Assembly (NCBI GenBank): GCA_015232315.1
Contig: JADFZZ010000010.1
Span: forward strand, 1-64,000
Source: SAR324 cluster bacterium
GTDB lineage: Bacteria; SAR324; NAC60-12
DNA length: 64,000 nt
Direction: 5' to 3'
The notes below the pieces were generated by a model. It ran no database searches, was not told where the DNA came from, and saw only the letters and a list, made by a program, of their open reading frames with translations. This document shows positions 1-7,213 of this stretch, piece after piece (the stretch's first letter is position 1; every line of letters begins with the position of its first letter). The position numbers were made by a program, and so were the translations under genes.

Positions 1-67
1 CATGAGCTTGGGGTAAGGCAGCATCAATGATTTCAGCGATACGCATACGGTTTAGCCAATGCAACAC
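1..67 (-). CDS. Partial transposase N-terminus (IS1634/DUF4277-like)
   Basis: Reading leftward from a GTG at 67, the frame is open to the window edge. It encodes about 22 residues including the run RIAEIIDAALPQAH. The pattern 'EIID-x3-P' resembles the N-terminal DUF4277 region of IS1634-type transposases, where an 'xLAEIID' helix opens the protein. Only the first few percent of the gene is visible, so the start and the family are both tentative. The inverted repeat just to the right (69-194) would fit the upstream end of such an insertion sequence. Confidence 0.35.
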   Translation of the reverse strand, partial: MLHWLNRMRIAEIIDAALPQAH

Positions 68-68
68 T

Positions 69-194
69 AAGGGCTCGTGCGTAAATAACCTGTATAGTTT
101 GAGAGATTCAGTCCTGATCATGTCCACAGGGGATATGGGACGAGATCCCTCCTGACGACACCATAGTGTAAATCTTATTCTTGCACGAGCCCTT
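69..194. repeat. Inverted repeat pair, probable insertion-sequence end
   Basis: AAGGGCTCGTGC at 69-80 is repeated in exact inverse at 183-194. The match extends imperfectly to 20 bases (17 of 20). The 126-bp interval has no open frame. It sits directly upstream of the partial transposase frame, so it may be the terminal and promoter region of that IS. A stand-alone inverted-repeat element is the alternative. Confidence 0.5.
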
Positions 195-230
195 AATTCA
201 AAAACAGTCTCAAAAATAAGCGAAAGGACT

Positions 231-243
231 GCTGAACGCTTAC
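231..243. repeat. Solo terminus of the GTAAGCGTTCAGC repeat family
   Basis: GCTGAACGCTTAC here is identical to the right terminus of the full elements at 6990-7128, 51435-51567 and 57067-57197. No matching left end is found nearby, so this looks like a decayed copy. It lies 5 bases beyond the end of the adenylate cyclase gene. Confidence 0.6.
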
Positions 244-247
244 GTTT

Positions 248-2341
248 TTATTTCTTACTCAAACACAATTCACAGCGTTGAATATAGATCTGACATGCCC
301 GATCTTCTGGCAATTGAAGGGCGCATTCCCTGAAGATGTTCAACGCCTCTTCAAAGTTGTTCAAATAATATAGAGAAACCGCGGTTTCAAAAGGCTTAAT
401 GATCTTCTGTTTGCTGATACGAATCAGTTCAGGATCGCCATCAAAGACTTCCCAGAGTGTGACAGGTTCTGATTTTCCTTTGACATTCACTCGATCAATC
501 ACCCGCAAACAATAGTCACCGGGATTTTTTAACCGATAGAAGGTGTATTCACTGATCAAAAGCGAAATTCCATACTGTTTTGTTAAACTTTCAACCCTTG
601 ACGCCAGATTCACCGCATCACTGATGACAGTGCTTTCCATGTGTCCATGCTCTCCGATAATCCCCAGCATCAAATCCCCGGAGTTGAGTCCAATCCCGAT
701 CTGGATGGGACTGCGACTGGTTTGAATACGCATCGTGTTATAGTCATGCAAGGCCTTCAGCATCCCGATTGCGGCGCTTAAAGCAGAATCAGCGTCTTCG
801 CCAAACAGTGCCATGATGGCATCACCAATGTATTTGTCGATGAATCCGCCGTGCTGTCGGATCACCGGCCCCATCACCTGTAGGTAGGAATTGATGAACC
901 GAAAATTATCACGAGGTTCCATGGTTTCTGAAATAGTCGTGAATCCCCTGATATCTGAAAACAGGATCGTCATATCCCGTTGTACGCCATCACCAAGATT
1001 CACTTCTGTGATACTCGATTTGTTGAGATATTTCACAAAATCGTGCGGAACAAATTTTCTGAAAATATCACTCATACGCACAAGGCGTTGGGATTCTTCC
1101 AACTGAAGCTGTAAGGCCATTTCCCGTTCTTCTTTGAGAATGCGCATACGATGTGCCAACCCTACAGAGAGAATCAGCACTTCGAGAAACGCGCCCATAT
1201 AAATGCCGTATTCTGTAAAAAAACTGGTTTTTACCCACCCGACGTAGCGCAAGATAAAGGGTGGGGTACTCGCCAGCAAAGTGATCCACGCTATGACAAA
1301 ATATTTTGACGCGATTCCACTTTCAGGCTGTCTCAGACAATGAACTCCGGCACTCAATAAAAAATAGGCTCCTGTGGGAATCACGACCATAAGCAATATT
1401 AAGGATTCCCGGTAGGATGTGAACCATAAGGTAACCATCCCTCCCAGACATAAAATGATCATTGTTTGGATAACTTTATCCCATTTAGGCGCATACCTGG
1501 CTGTTTCCAGAAAATGTTTGCTGAAAAGGAGGACAAACATGCAGGTCAAAATAGTTATTTCAAGGAATATCCGATGGGTATAATAGAGGTTGTTCCAGAT
1601 CAGAAGTTCACTAAAAAAACCGTTCAACAGAGTGCTTTCCGTCAGCAGAAACACAAGATACAGCACATAAAACAAATAAGTTTTGTCTCGTATGGCAAAA
1701 AACATAAAAAAATTGAACACCCCAATGATAAGCAAACTTCCAAAGTAGAATCCCCACAGCATTTGTGAATGCCGATCTGTTTCAATAAAATGGATGGGTG
1801 ACCATAATTGAAAAAATAACAGGATAGGGTGTTCAGATTCAATTCTTACATAATACGTTTGATCGGACTTCGGCGGAACTTCAATGGAAAACAGGTTCAG
1901 ACGGTGTTTAATGTCACGTTTGCTGAAGGGGTAGGCAAATCCGGATTTTTTTATATTCCAGGAACCATCTGTTTGAGGCAGATATAAGTGAATGCTGTCA
2001 TGCTCTGTATTCATTTCCCACAGCAGACTTTGGGTGAACCCTGTCGGATTTTGAAGCTGGACCCGAATCCATAAGGCGTTATCCATAAAACCAAAACTTG
2101 GCACATCGTCATGGTTTGCCTGGAATTGTTTCTGATGTTCTTCTGCAAGAATATCGTTCAAGGTCCAATGGAGTGGAGATTCCATAACCTCCAGAAAGGG
2201 TCCCAAAACATACTTTTGCTGATCCTGTCCAAGAACCAGAGGTGCGCTCCAAACTTCAATGCTTGAGCAAAAAAAAGAGAGGAATCCCAAGAAATAGGCC
2301 AGATTCCATAAACAGAAGGGATGTTTCTGATAAAGTTTCAT
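248..2341 (-). CDS. Membrane 7TMR-DISM class III adenylate cyclase
   Basis: This 697-residue protein probably makes cAMP in response to an extracytoplasmic signal. A signal or anchor segment (about 10-33) is followed by a periplasmic DISMED2-like beta domain (about 35-188) and a seven-helix DISM membrane region (about 195-400). A short helical linker leads to a class III cyclase domain (about 455-640). Visible catalytic motifs are TILFSDIRGFT (first metal Asp), FIDKYIGDAIMALF (second metal Asp and the adenine-specifying Lys), and ISDAVNLASR (Asp, Asn and Arg). The Lys/Asp pair favours ATP over GTP. The last 50 residues resemble one or two TPR helices, as in the second cyclase at 14266. It is monocistronic on the minus strand. 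The ligand cannot be predicted. Confidence 0.9.
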   Translation of the reverse strand: MKLYQKHPFCLWNLAYFLGFLSFFCSSIEVWSAPLVLGQDQQKYVLGPFLEVMESPLHWTLNDILAEEHQKQFQANHDDVPSFGFMDNALWIRVQLQNPTGFTQSLLWEMNTEHDSIHLYLPQTDGSWNIKKSGFAYPFSKRDIKHRLNLFSIEVPPKSDQTYYVRIESEHPILLFFQLWSPIHFIETDRHSQMLWGFYFGSLLIIGVFNFFMFFAIRDKTYLFYVLYLVFLLTESTLLNGFFSELLIWNNLYYTHRIFLEITILTCMFVLLFSKHFLETARYAPKWDKVIQTMIILCLGGMVTLWFTSYRESLILLMVVIPTGAYFLLSAGVHCLRQPESGIASKYFVIAWITLLASTPPFILRYVGWVKTSFFTEYGIYMGAFLEVLILSVGLAHRMRILKEEREMALQLQLEESQRLVRMSDIFRKFVPHDFVKYLNKSSITEVNLGDGVQRDMTILFSDIRGFTTISETMEPRDNFRFINSYLQVMGPVIRQHGGFIDKYIGDAIMALFGEDADSALSAAIGMLKALHDYNTMRIQTSRSPIQIGIGLNSGDLMLGIIGEHGHMESTVISDAVNLASRVESLTKQYGISLLISEYTFYRLKNPGDYCLRVIDRVNVKGKSEPVTLWEVFDGDPELIRISKQKIIKPFETAVSLYYLNNFEEALNIFRECALQLPEDRACQIYIQRCELCLSKK

Positions 2342-2433
2342 AATGATCTGCTGTGCTTATTCATTTTATTGGTAAGGAATACTCAAAAAATAACTTCCAT
2401 AACTTTTCAAAAGACATTTCCTGCCGGGCATGC

Positions 2434-2461
2434 GTAGAGACGTGCTATAGCGCGTCTCTAC
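2434..2461. repeat. 28-bp palindrome with GTAGAGAC arms
   Basis: GTAGAGACG at 2434-2442 pairs exactly with CGTCTCTAC at 2453-2461. The central ten bases also pair almost completely (GCTATAGC core). A second palindrome with the same outer arms but a different core lies at 50729-50757. Palindromes with these arms are familiar as dispersed repeats in some bacteria, notably cyanobacteria. It lies in the gap between two minus-strand genes and could form an RNA hairpin. Confidence 0.7.
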
Positions 2462-2524
2462 AGACCCGGGCAAGGGGGTGTGTTAAAAAACTTTGGGCGG
2501 TTATTCTTTTGTCGTTCCTAAAAT

Positions 2525-2687
2525 AACGTGAGTTCGGGATAAGAATTATCCTGAAATAGACATCCCCCTAACCCCCTTCCAATGGGGAATTATGAAGCAA
2601 TCCACCGAGAGAATCCCGCTTTGAGGGGGCTTGGGGGGTGTCAATGCGGATTGAATCCGCTTTAGTTTCTTATCCCGAACTTACGTT
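2525..2687. repeat. 163-bp MITE-like element with 21-bp inverted ends
   Basis: The ends at 2525-2545 and 2667-2687 are inverted copies matching at 20 of 21 positions (core GAGTTCGGGATAAGAA). The interior holds a C-rich stretch near 2570-2590 and a G-rich stretch near 2623-2640 that can pair with each other. It has no coding capacity. The right end runs into the AraC-type gene and supplies its last codons and stop. A related C-rich interior occurs at 63071-63105 within another inverted-repeat element. With the palindrome at 2434 it accounts for most of the gap 2342-2680. Confidence 0.7.
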
Positions 2688-3688
2688 AAAATAGGAGCAA
2701 GATTCGAAATCTGGCGATTTTTTAATTTTTGTCGGTAATGGTTGGGCGATAAACCCGTGTAGCGTTTGAATAGTTTACGAAAGAATCCGATATTTTCATA
2801 GCCGAGAGCATACCCGATTTCCTCAATACTTTTTTGAAAGTTTTCCAGTTCTTTTTTTGCGGCATCGACCCTCAATCGTTGAAGATAGACAACAAGCGAA
2901 TCACCCGTGGCTTTTTTGAAACGCCTCTTGAAATTCCGGGTACTCATTGCCGCACGATTTGCCACTTCCTCCAACGTGATAATGTTCGCGTAATGAACTT
3001 CCAACCACTCCTGAACCGCTAGAATTTCCTGATCTTTGTGAGACTTTTGGGCACGAAAAATCACATACGGGTTTTGGGACGTTCTGTCGAGATCCAGCAC
3101 AAAAGTTTTGGCACAGGACGCGGCTGTTTCATAACCGCAAAATTTTTCAATCAGATAAAAAGCCAGATCAAAACACGCGTAGTTTCCTCCGGAACAAAAA
3201 AGTCTGCCGGCATCCGTCATGATTCTTTCCGGGTGGAGTCTGACCTGTGGATACCTTTCCTGAAATTGTTGCGCACAGGCCCAGTGGGTTGTCGCGTCTT
3301 TACCATCCAACAATCCTGTTTCAGCCAGAATAAAACTTCCGGTACACAAGCCGGCAATGCTGGCACCTTTTTCAAAATGCTCATGCAACCATGGCAGGAC
3401 ATATTGGGAGACTTGAGAATCTCGCCGTAAATGCAATCCCATGCTGGGTATGAAAATTAAATCTGTATCAGAAATTTCCCCCAAAGAACAATGAGGAATA
3501 ATGGGCATCCGGTTGATACATTTGACGGGTTGACCATCCAGGGAAACAATTTTCACATCAAATGCGGATTTTTGCATGAACTGTTGTGGCAGGTTCCAGT
3601 CAATTCCAGTAGCACACAGAACATCCATGAGTCCGGTAATGCATGAAGACAGCGAATAAGGTAACGCCAGAATTGTCGCTTGGTACAT
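2681..3688 (-). CDS. GlxA-type AraC transcriptional regulator with DJ-1/PfpI-like domain
   Basis: This 335-residue regulator has two parts. The N-terminal half (about 5-195) is a class I amidotransferase-like DJ-1/PfpI fold, recognised by the elbow GLCTGSFILAETGLLDG followed by TTHW. The C-terminal half (about 225-325) is an AraC HTH domain with helices LEEVANRAAMSTRNFKRRF and IGYALGYENIGFFRKLF, ending GLSPNHYRQ. Such proteins bind DNA through the AraC domain, and the PfpI-like part probably senses a small ligand rather than acting as an enzyme. It lies 36 bases downstream of rsmE on the same strand. The extreme C-terminus (stop included) is encoded by the end of an inverted-repeat element, so it may be altered from the ancestral form. 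Confidence 0.88.
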   Translation of the reverse strand: MYQATILALPYSLSSCITGLMDVLCATGIDWNLPQQFMQKSAFDVKIVSLDGQPVKCINRMPIIPHCSLGEISDTDLIFIPSMGLHLRRDSQVSQYVLPWLHEHFEKGASIAGLCTGSFILAETGLLDGKDATTHWACAQQFQERYPQVRLHPERIMTDAGRLFCSGGNYACFDLAFYLIEKFCGYETAASCAKTFVLDLDRTSQNPYVIFRAQKSHKDQEILAVQEWLEVHYANIITLEEVANRAAMSTRNFKRRFKKATGDSLVVYLQRLRVDAAKKELENFQKSIEEIGYALGYENIGFFRKLFKRYTGLSPNHYRQKLKNRQISNLAPILT

Positions 3689-3724
3689 GAAGCCTCGAGA
3701 AATATGGAATTGTTGCTCAATTCG

Positions 3725-4501
3725 CTAACTTGTCAGTGTCCCATAGCGGCTTGAACGTTCATGAAAATTCAAATCACCCAACCAGAACTGAAAAATCGAG
3801 ACGGCGGCAATAGCCGCGGTTTCAGCTCTTAAAATTCGTGGTCCCAATGGAATCGGCTGAACATGGAACTGCTCTGCCAGTACGTATTCCTCAGGATGAA
3901 AACCACCTTCGGGTCCAACAAAAATTCGATGAGGCGTGGAATGCAGACTCTCAATTGAAAGGGATTGTGGCTTCCAGAGAGGAACATCTGGTTTGAGAAT
4001 CCATGTCTGTGCCTGGCCCAATCCGGTGTTCAAGGCATTTTCCAGGGAGGATGCCCACAATATTTCAGGAGGAGATGTTCTGCCGCATTGTTTACAGGCT
4101 TCCTGCACGATTTTTCTCCAGCGTTCCAGGGCCTGCCCGGGGCTGGAAACCAGAGCTTTGGGGGTATGACAGGAATGGAATATCAAAATTCTGGAAACAC
4201 CCAGTTCGGTAGTTTTCTGCAAAATCAGATCGAGTGCTTTTTCTTTCACCAACGCTTGAACCAGTTCCAGATCAAGCGGTGAGTCATCAGGCGTTTTGAT
4301 GGATGAAAGAACTTGAAATTCAAAACTTTTTCTATCCACCGATGTGACTCGCACCAGAAAGCGTCGTTGGCGGATATCCTGAAGTTCCAGCATTTCATGC
4401 ACCCGAACCCGGCGGACAGTCAAAATGTGATGGGCTTCTTCTCCTGATAAAATATATGTTTTTCCCTCTTCCAATTCCTGATCAAATAAGAAATAAGACA
4501 T
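3725..4501 (-). CDS. rsmE: 16S rRNA m3U1498 methyltransferase RsmE
   Basis: This 258-residue protein has the usual RsmE length. It methylates N3 of U1498 in 16S rRNA using SAM. An N-terminal PUA-like RNA-binding region (about 1-75, with HHILTVRRVRV) precedes a SPOUT methyltransferase domain. The trefoil-knot motifs are clear: VGPEGGFHPEEY and LGPRILRAETAAIAA, which bind SAM. KTTELGV and QACKQCGR are also family hallmarks. It is divergently oriented from aroQ across 111 bases and is followed by the AraC-type regulator on the same strand. Confidence 0.95.
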   Translation of the reverse strand: MSYFLFDQELEEGKTYILSGEEAHHILTVRRVRVHEMLELQDIRQRRFLVRVTSVDRKSFEFQVLSSIKTPDDSPLDLELVQALVKEKALDLILQKTTELGVSRILIFHSCHTPKALVSSPGQALERWRKIVQEACKQCGRTSPPEILWASSLENALNTGLGQAQTWILKPDVPLWKPQSLSIESLHSTPHRIFVGPEGGFHPEEYVLAEQFHVQPIPLGPRILRAETAAIAAVSIFQFWLGDLNFHERSSRYGTLTS

Positions 4502-4517
4502 AATGTGATCCTGAAAC

Positions 4518-4546
4518 TTGACTGAAACCTTTAAGATGTTTATTGA
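4518..4546 (+). promoter_or_regulatory. Candidate sigma-70 promoter for aroQ
   Basis: TTGACT at 4518-4523 is followed after 17 bases by TATTGA at 4541-4546. It lies about 65 bases before the aroQ start in the divergent rsmE/aroQ gap. The -35 is good and the -10 weaker. This is a motif match only. Confidence 0.35.
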
Positions 4547-4612
4547 AATAAAACAGAGCGCAATGTTTCACAACTGACGGATCTTCCGCAATACATAAAA
4601 GAGACACGATTT

Positions 4613-5053
4613 ATGGAAAAAACGGTTTTGCTGTTAAATGGCCCCAATCTGAATTTATTAGGAACCCGGGAACCTGAAGTTTATGGACACACAACCCTTA
4701 AAGAAATTGAACAGCATATCAATGGAATTTTTTTAGCCCATCAGATTCAATGCCAGACCTACCAGTCCAATATTGAAGGAGAAATGATCAATTGGCTGCA
4801 TGCGCATCGCACTGCGGATTTTCTGATCATCAATCCGGGCGGCTATACCCATACCAGCATTGCCCTGCGCGATGCCATCCTGGGAATTGCGGTTCCGTGT
4901 GTGGAAATTCATATTTCCAATATTTTCAAAAGAGAGTCGTTTCGCCACCATTCCTATATTTCAGACATTGCGGTTGGCTGCGTGATGGGACTGGGAGTCT
5001 ATGGTTATGAATTGGCGGCACAATATGCTTTAAAACATCTTCAATCTCCATAG
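4613..5053 (+). CDS. aroQ: Type II 3-dehydroquinate dehydratase
   Basis: This 146-residue enzyme converts 3-dehydroquinate to 3-dehydroshikimate in the shikimate pathway. Family hallmarks are complete: NGPNLNLLGTREPEVYG (with the catalytic loop Arg and Tyr), QSNIEGEMINWLH, INPGGYTHTSIALRDA, and the catalytic His region EIHISNIFKRESFRHHS. Length matches the dodecameric type II family. No other shikimate genes are adjacent. Confidence 0.96.
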   Translation: MEKTVLLLNGPNLNLLGTREPEVYGHTTLKEIEQHINGIFLAHQIQCQTYQSNIEGEMINWLHAHRTADFLIINPGGYTHTSIALRDAILGIAVPCVEIHISNIFKRESFRHHSYISDIAVGCVMGLGVYGYELAAQYALKHLQSP

Positions 5054-5087
5054 GAACGTTCAAAAAATAACAGGGAAAACTTTCTGG

Positions 5088-5215
5088 TTACGAACGGGAC
5101 GTTCGTAACGGTTCCATGACCCACCTCCGGTGGGTGCGAAGCAGAGCTTCGCCTGGTGAATAACGTGCCCCACGGGACGTAGGGCACGAGCAAACTTTTA
5201 CAACTTATTCTTTTG
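5088..5215. repeat. Cluster of four adjacent hairpins followed by a conserved tail
   Basis: Four perfect inverted repeats stand side by side: TTACGAAC/GTTCGTAA (5088-5108), ACCCACC/GGTGGGT (5119-5135), GCGAAGC/GCTTCGC (5136-5152) and CGTGCCC/GGGCACG (5164-5188). The fourth hairpin plus the downstream tail (5164-5215) recurs at 39088-39139 with 44 of 52 bases identical. A short piece of the tail also appears near 2502-2518. The stretch lies between aroQ and the GspC-like gene. It may act as a structured RNA or terminator, or be a dispersed repeat; the sequence does not decide. Confidence 0.6.
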
Positions 5216-5237
5216 CCATTCCATAGGTACTGTTTTT

Positions 5238-6206
5238 ATGCGATTTTCACCCACACTGATTTTGAATTATACTCTGTTGCTTCTGAGTGTCCTGACGTGT
5301 CATTCTCTGGGAAGTTTGTCGGGGAACATCATTCGCCAGCAAATTCTCAACCGTCCCTATCAGAAAACATTCGCGCCCAGGGTTTCTGCCCCACCGGCAA
5401 TCAGAGACACTGTTTTGGAAAAAGCCGAATTTGAACCGATACTGAACAGAAACATGTTCGGTGCGCAACGAGCTGCTGTAGCTGTGGCCAGCACTACGGA
5501 AAGCATGACATCGCTCAAAATATCCCTGGTGGGAACCATGCTTTATCCCAGCATATCGTTTGCGTTTATCAGTCTTCAGGGACGTGAGCAGGATTATTCT
5601 GTGTTTCCGGAAGGAAGCTGTTTTGATCCATCTTCCATGCAGATCGCTGAACTATGTGAAATCAACCATGTCATGATCATGAAGATTGAAAATCGTAAAG
5701 TCACCCTGACATATCATGGCAAGACAGAAATCCTGATCATGCCTGACGCTCAGGAAACCAGCTTTGCCGCAGTGTCCGCAGCGGCGGCGGTTTCATCGGA
5801 GTTTGAACCCAAAAATATCACTTCGACCGGCAATAGTGTCGCACCGCCACCCATAGCGTCCGGCGAATCAGCGGCACCGGATGACGAACAGACCGTATTT
5901 CATTTCAAACGGGAATGGGTGGATGAGCAACTGGCAAATTTTGACAGCCTGTTGCGTGACGCCCGGGTGGTGCCGACCACAAAAGATAGCAAAACATTAT
6001 TTATGTTCAAATTCATCAAGCCCAAAAGCCTGTATGAAACCCTCGGCTTAAAAAAAGGAGATGTCATTCTTGAAATCAACGGACATTCCATTGACAATAT
6101 CTCGAAGGCTCTCAGTTTGCTGGAAGTTTTACGCTCAGAACGGGAAATTGTTCTGACCGTCGAACGGGATGGTCAGCCCCGAACCTTCAATTACTATATT
6201 GATTAA
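5238..6206 (+). CDS. GspC-like inner-membrane protein with C-terminal PDZ domain
   Basis: This 322-residue protein resembles the type II secretion protein C. A single N-terminal membrane segment (about 8-30) precedes an HR-like domain (about 70-170), which begins with the GspC hallmark EPILNRNMFG. An Ala/Pro/Ser-rich linker follows (about 175-215), then a PDZ domain (about 235-320) with LGLKKGDVILEINGHSIDN. In type II secretion, GspC links the inner-membrane platform to the secretin. No other gsp genes are within the window, so it may work with a pilus/secretion system encoded elsewhere or as a stand-alone periplasmic scaffold. Confidence 0.8.
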   Translation: MRFSPTLILNYTLLLLSVLTCHSLGSLSGNIIRQQILNRPYQKTFAPRVSAPPAIRDTVLEKAEFEPILNRNMFGAQRAAVAVASTTESMTSLKISLVGTMLYPSISFAFISLQGREQDYSVFPEGSCFDPSSMQIAELCEINHVMIMKIENRKVTLTYHGKTEILIMPDAQETSFAAVSAAAAVSSEFEPKNITSTGNSVAPPPIASGESAAPDDEQTVFHFKREWVDEQLANFDSLLRDARVVPTTKDSKTLFMFKFIKPKSLYETLGLKKGDVILEINGHSIDNISKALSLLEVLRSEREIVLTVERDGQPRTFNYYID

Positions 6207-6363
6207 CCCCGGGTTGGCCATTTTGTTTTCCAGAATTCCATGACGCATAGGAGGGATCCCTTATAATTCTCATTTGGCTGCAAACCGCCGCATCGCAGCT
6301 TAGTTCAACAACGTGAGGGATCTTTACAAACTAAAGTTTTCAGATTCTAACCATGAGCGAAGT

Positions 6364-6990
6364 ATGCCACAAAAAACCATGATTTACTGTTCAGGTCCTT
6401 TGTTTTCACCTGAGGAAATTGCCAGCATGACAGCCATTTCCCGGATTCTGGAACAACATGGTTATGACACCTTTCTGCCTCACAGGGATGGCTTTGAACC
6501 TTATGTGCTCCCCAAACTGGGAAAGGCCTTAGGATTGCTTCCGGAGGCGGTCAGTTCCGCCATTGATCAGGCGATATTCGCATTGGATGTGTATCAGATT
6601 GTCGAACGTTGTGATGTTCTGGTGTTCAATATGAATGGTCGTGTTCCCGATGAAGGCGGAGCGGTGGAAGCTGGAATCGCCTTTGCCTGCGGAAAGCCGG
6701 TGGTGCTGTTCAAACAGGATTATCGCACGGTGTTTCATGGCAGAGATAATTCGATGATCACAGGACTATCCCACAAGCCACCGGTATCAGACCTGCAAAG
6801 GCTTCCTGAACTCATCCGGGCTCTCCCGGAAAACAGGCCCACCTCGACACCTCAGTTATCTTCAACATTGATGAAAACCGTTCAAACAGGAAAAAAACTT
6901 TGGACCATCCGGTCAAAACTCACTCCGAAGCAAAATTTGCATGACCGCGAGCTGATGGATGAAATCCTCAAAATCTGTGAAGAAAAATAG
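6364..6990 (+). CDS. Nucleoside 2-deoxyribosyltransferase family protein
   Basis: The product (about 208 residues from the ATG at 6364) carries the nucleoside 2-deoxyribosyltransferase fold: an N-terminal IYCSGPLFSPEE, and a central stretch with VFNMNGRVPDEGG and VEAGIAFACGKPVVLF. The Glu in VEAG is at the family's nucleophile position. Family enzymes move or hydrolyse the N-glycosidic bond of deoxynucleosides in nucleotide salvage. An upstream in-frame GTG (6313) would add 17 residues with no family similarity, so the ATG is preferred. The stop codon overlaps the first base of an inverted-repeat element. Confidence 0.8.
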   Translation: MPQKTMIYCSGPLFSPEEIASMTAISRILEQHGYDTFLPHRDGFEPYVLPKLGKALGLLPEAVSSAIDQAIFALDVYQIVERCDVLVFNMNGRVPDEGGAVEAGIAFACGKPVVLFKQDYRTVFHGRDNSMITGLSHKPPVSDLQRLPELIRALPENRPTSTPQLSSTLMKTVQTGKKLWTIRSKLTPKQNLHDRELMDEILKICEEK

Positions 6991-7128
6991 TAATCGTTGA
7001 GCTATCAGTATTCAGCTATCAGTGTTTATCCATTTCGGAAGCATTATGACTCAATAGCCGAAAATATCGATTGGCTTCCAGGCTTTGAGAATTCTTGAAA
7101 ACTAATAACTGACGGCTGAACGCTTACG
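6990..7128. repeat. MITE-like repeat, copy A (139 bp)
   Basis: The left end GTAATCGTTGAGC is a decayed inverse of the right end GCTGAACGCTTAC (7116-7128). The interior shares long stretches with copies at 51435-51567 (same orientation) and 57067-57197 (opposite orientation), for example TATGACTCAATAGC and TTGAGAATTC. It is non-coding and carries no transposase, so it would need one in trans. It fills most of the gap before the CheA-like gene. Confidence 0.8.
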
Positions 7129-7213
7129 AAAAATAAGGGTTGATCAAGCCGGATTAAAACGATAGGGGATAAAAAAGGGGAATTGCATAATTCGTGTGAA
7201 AATAAGGGGAAAT

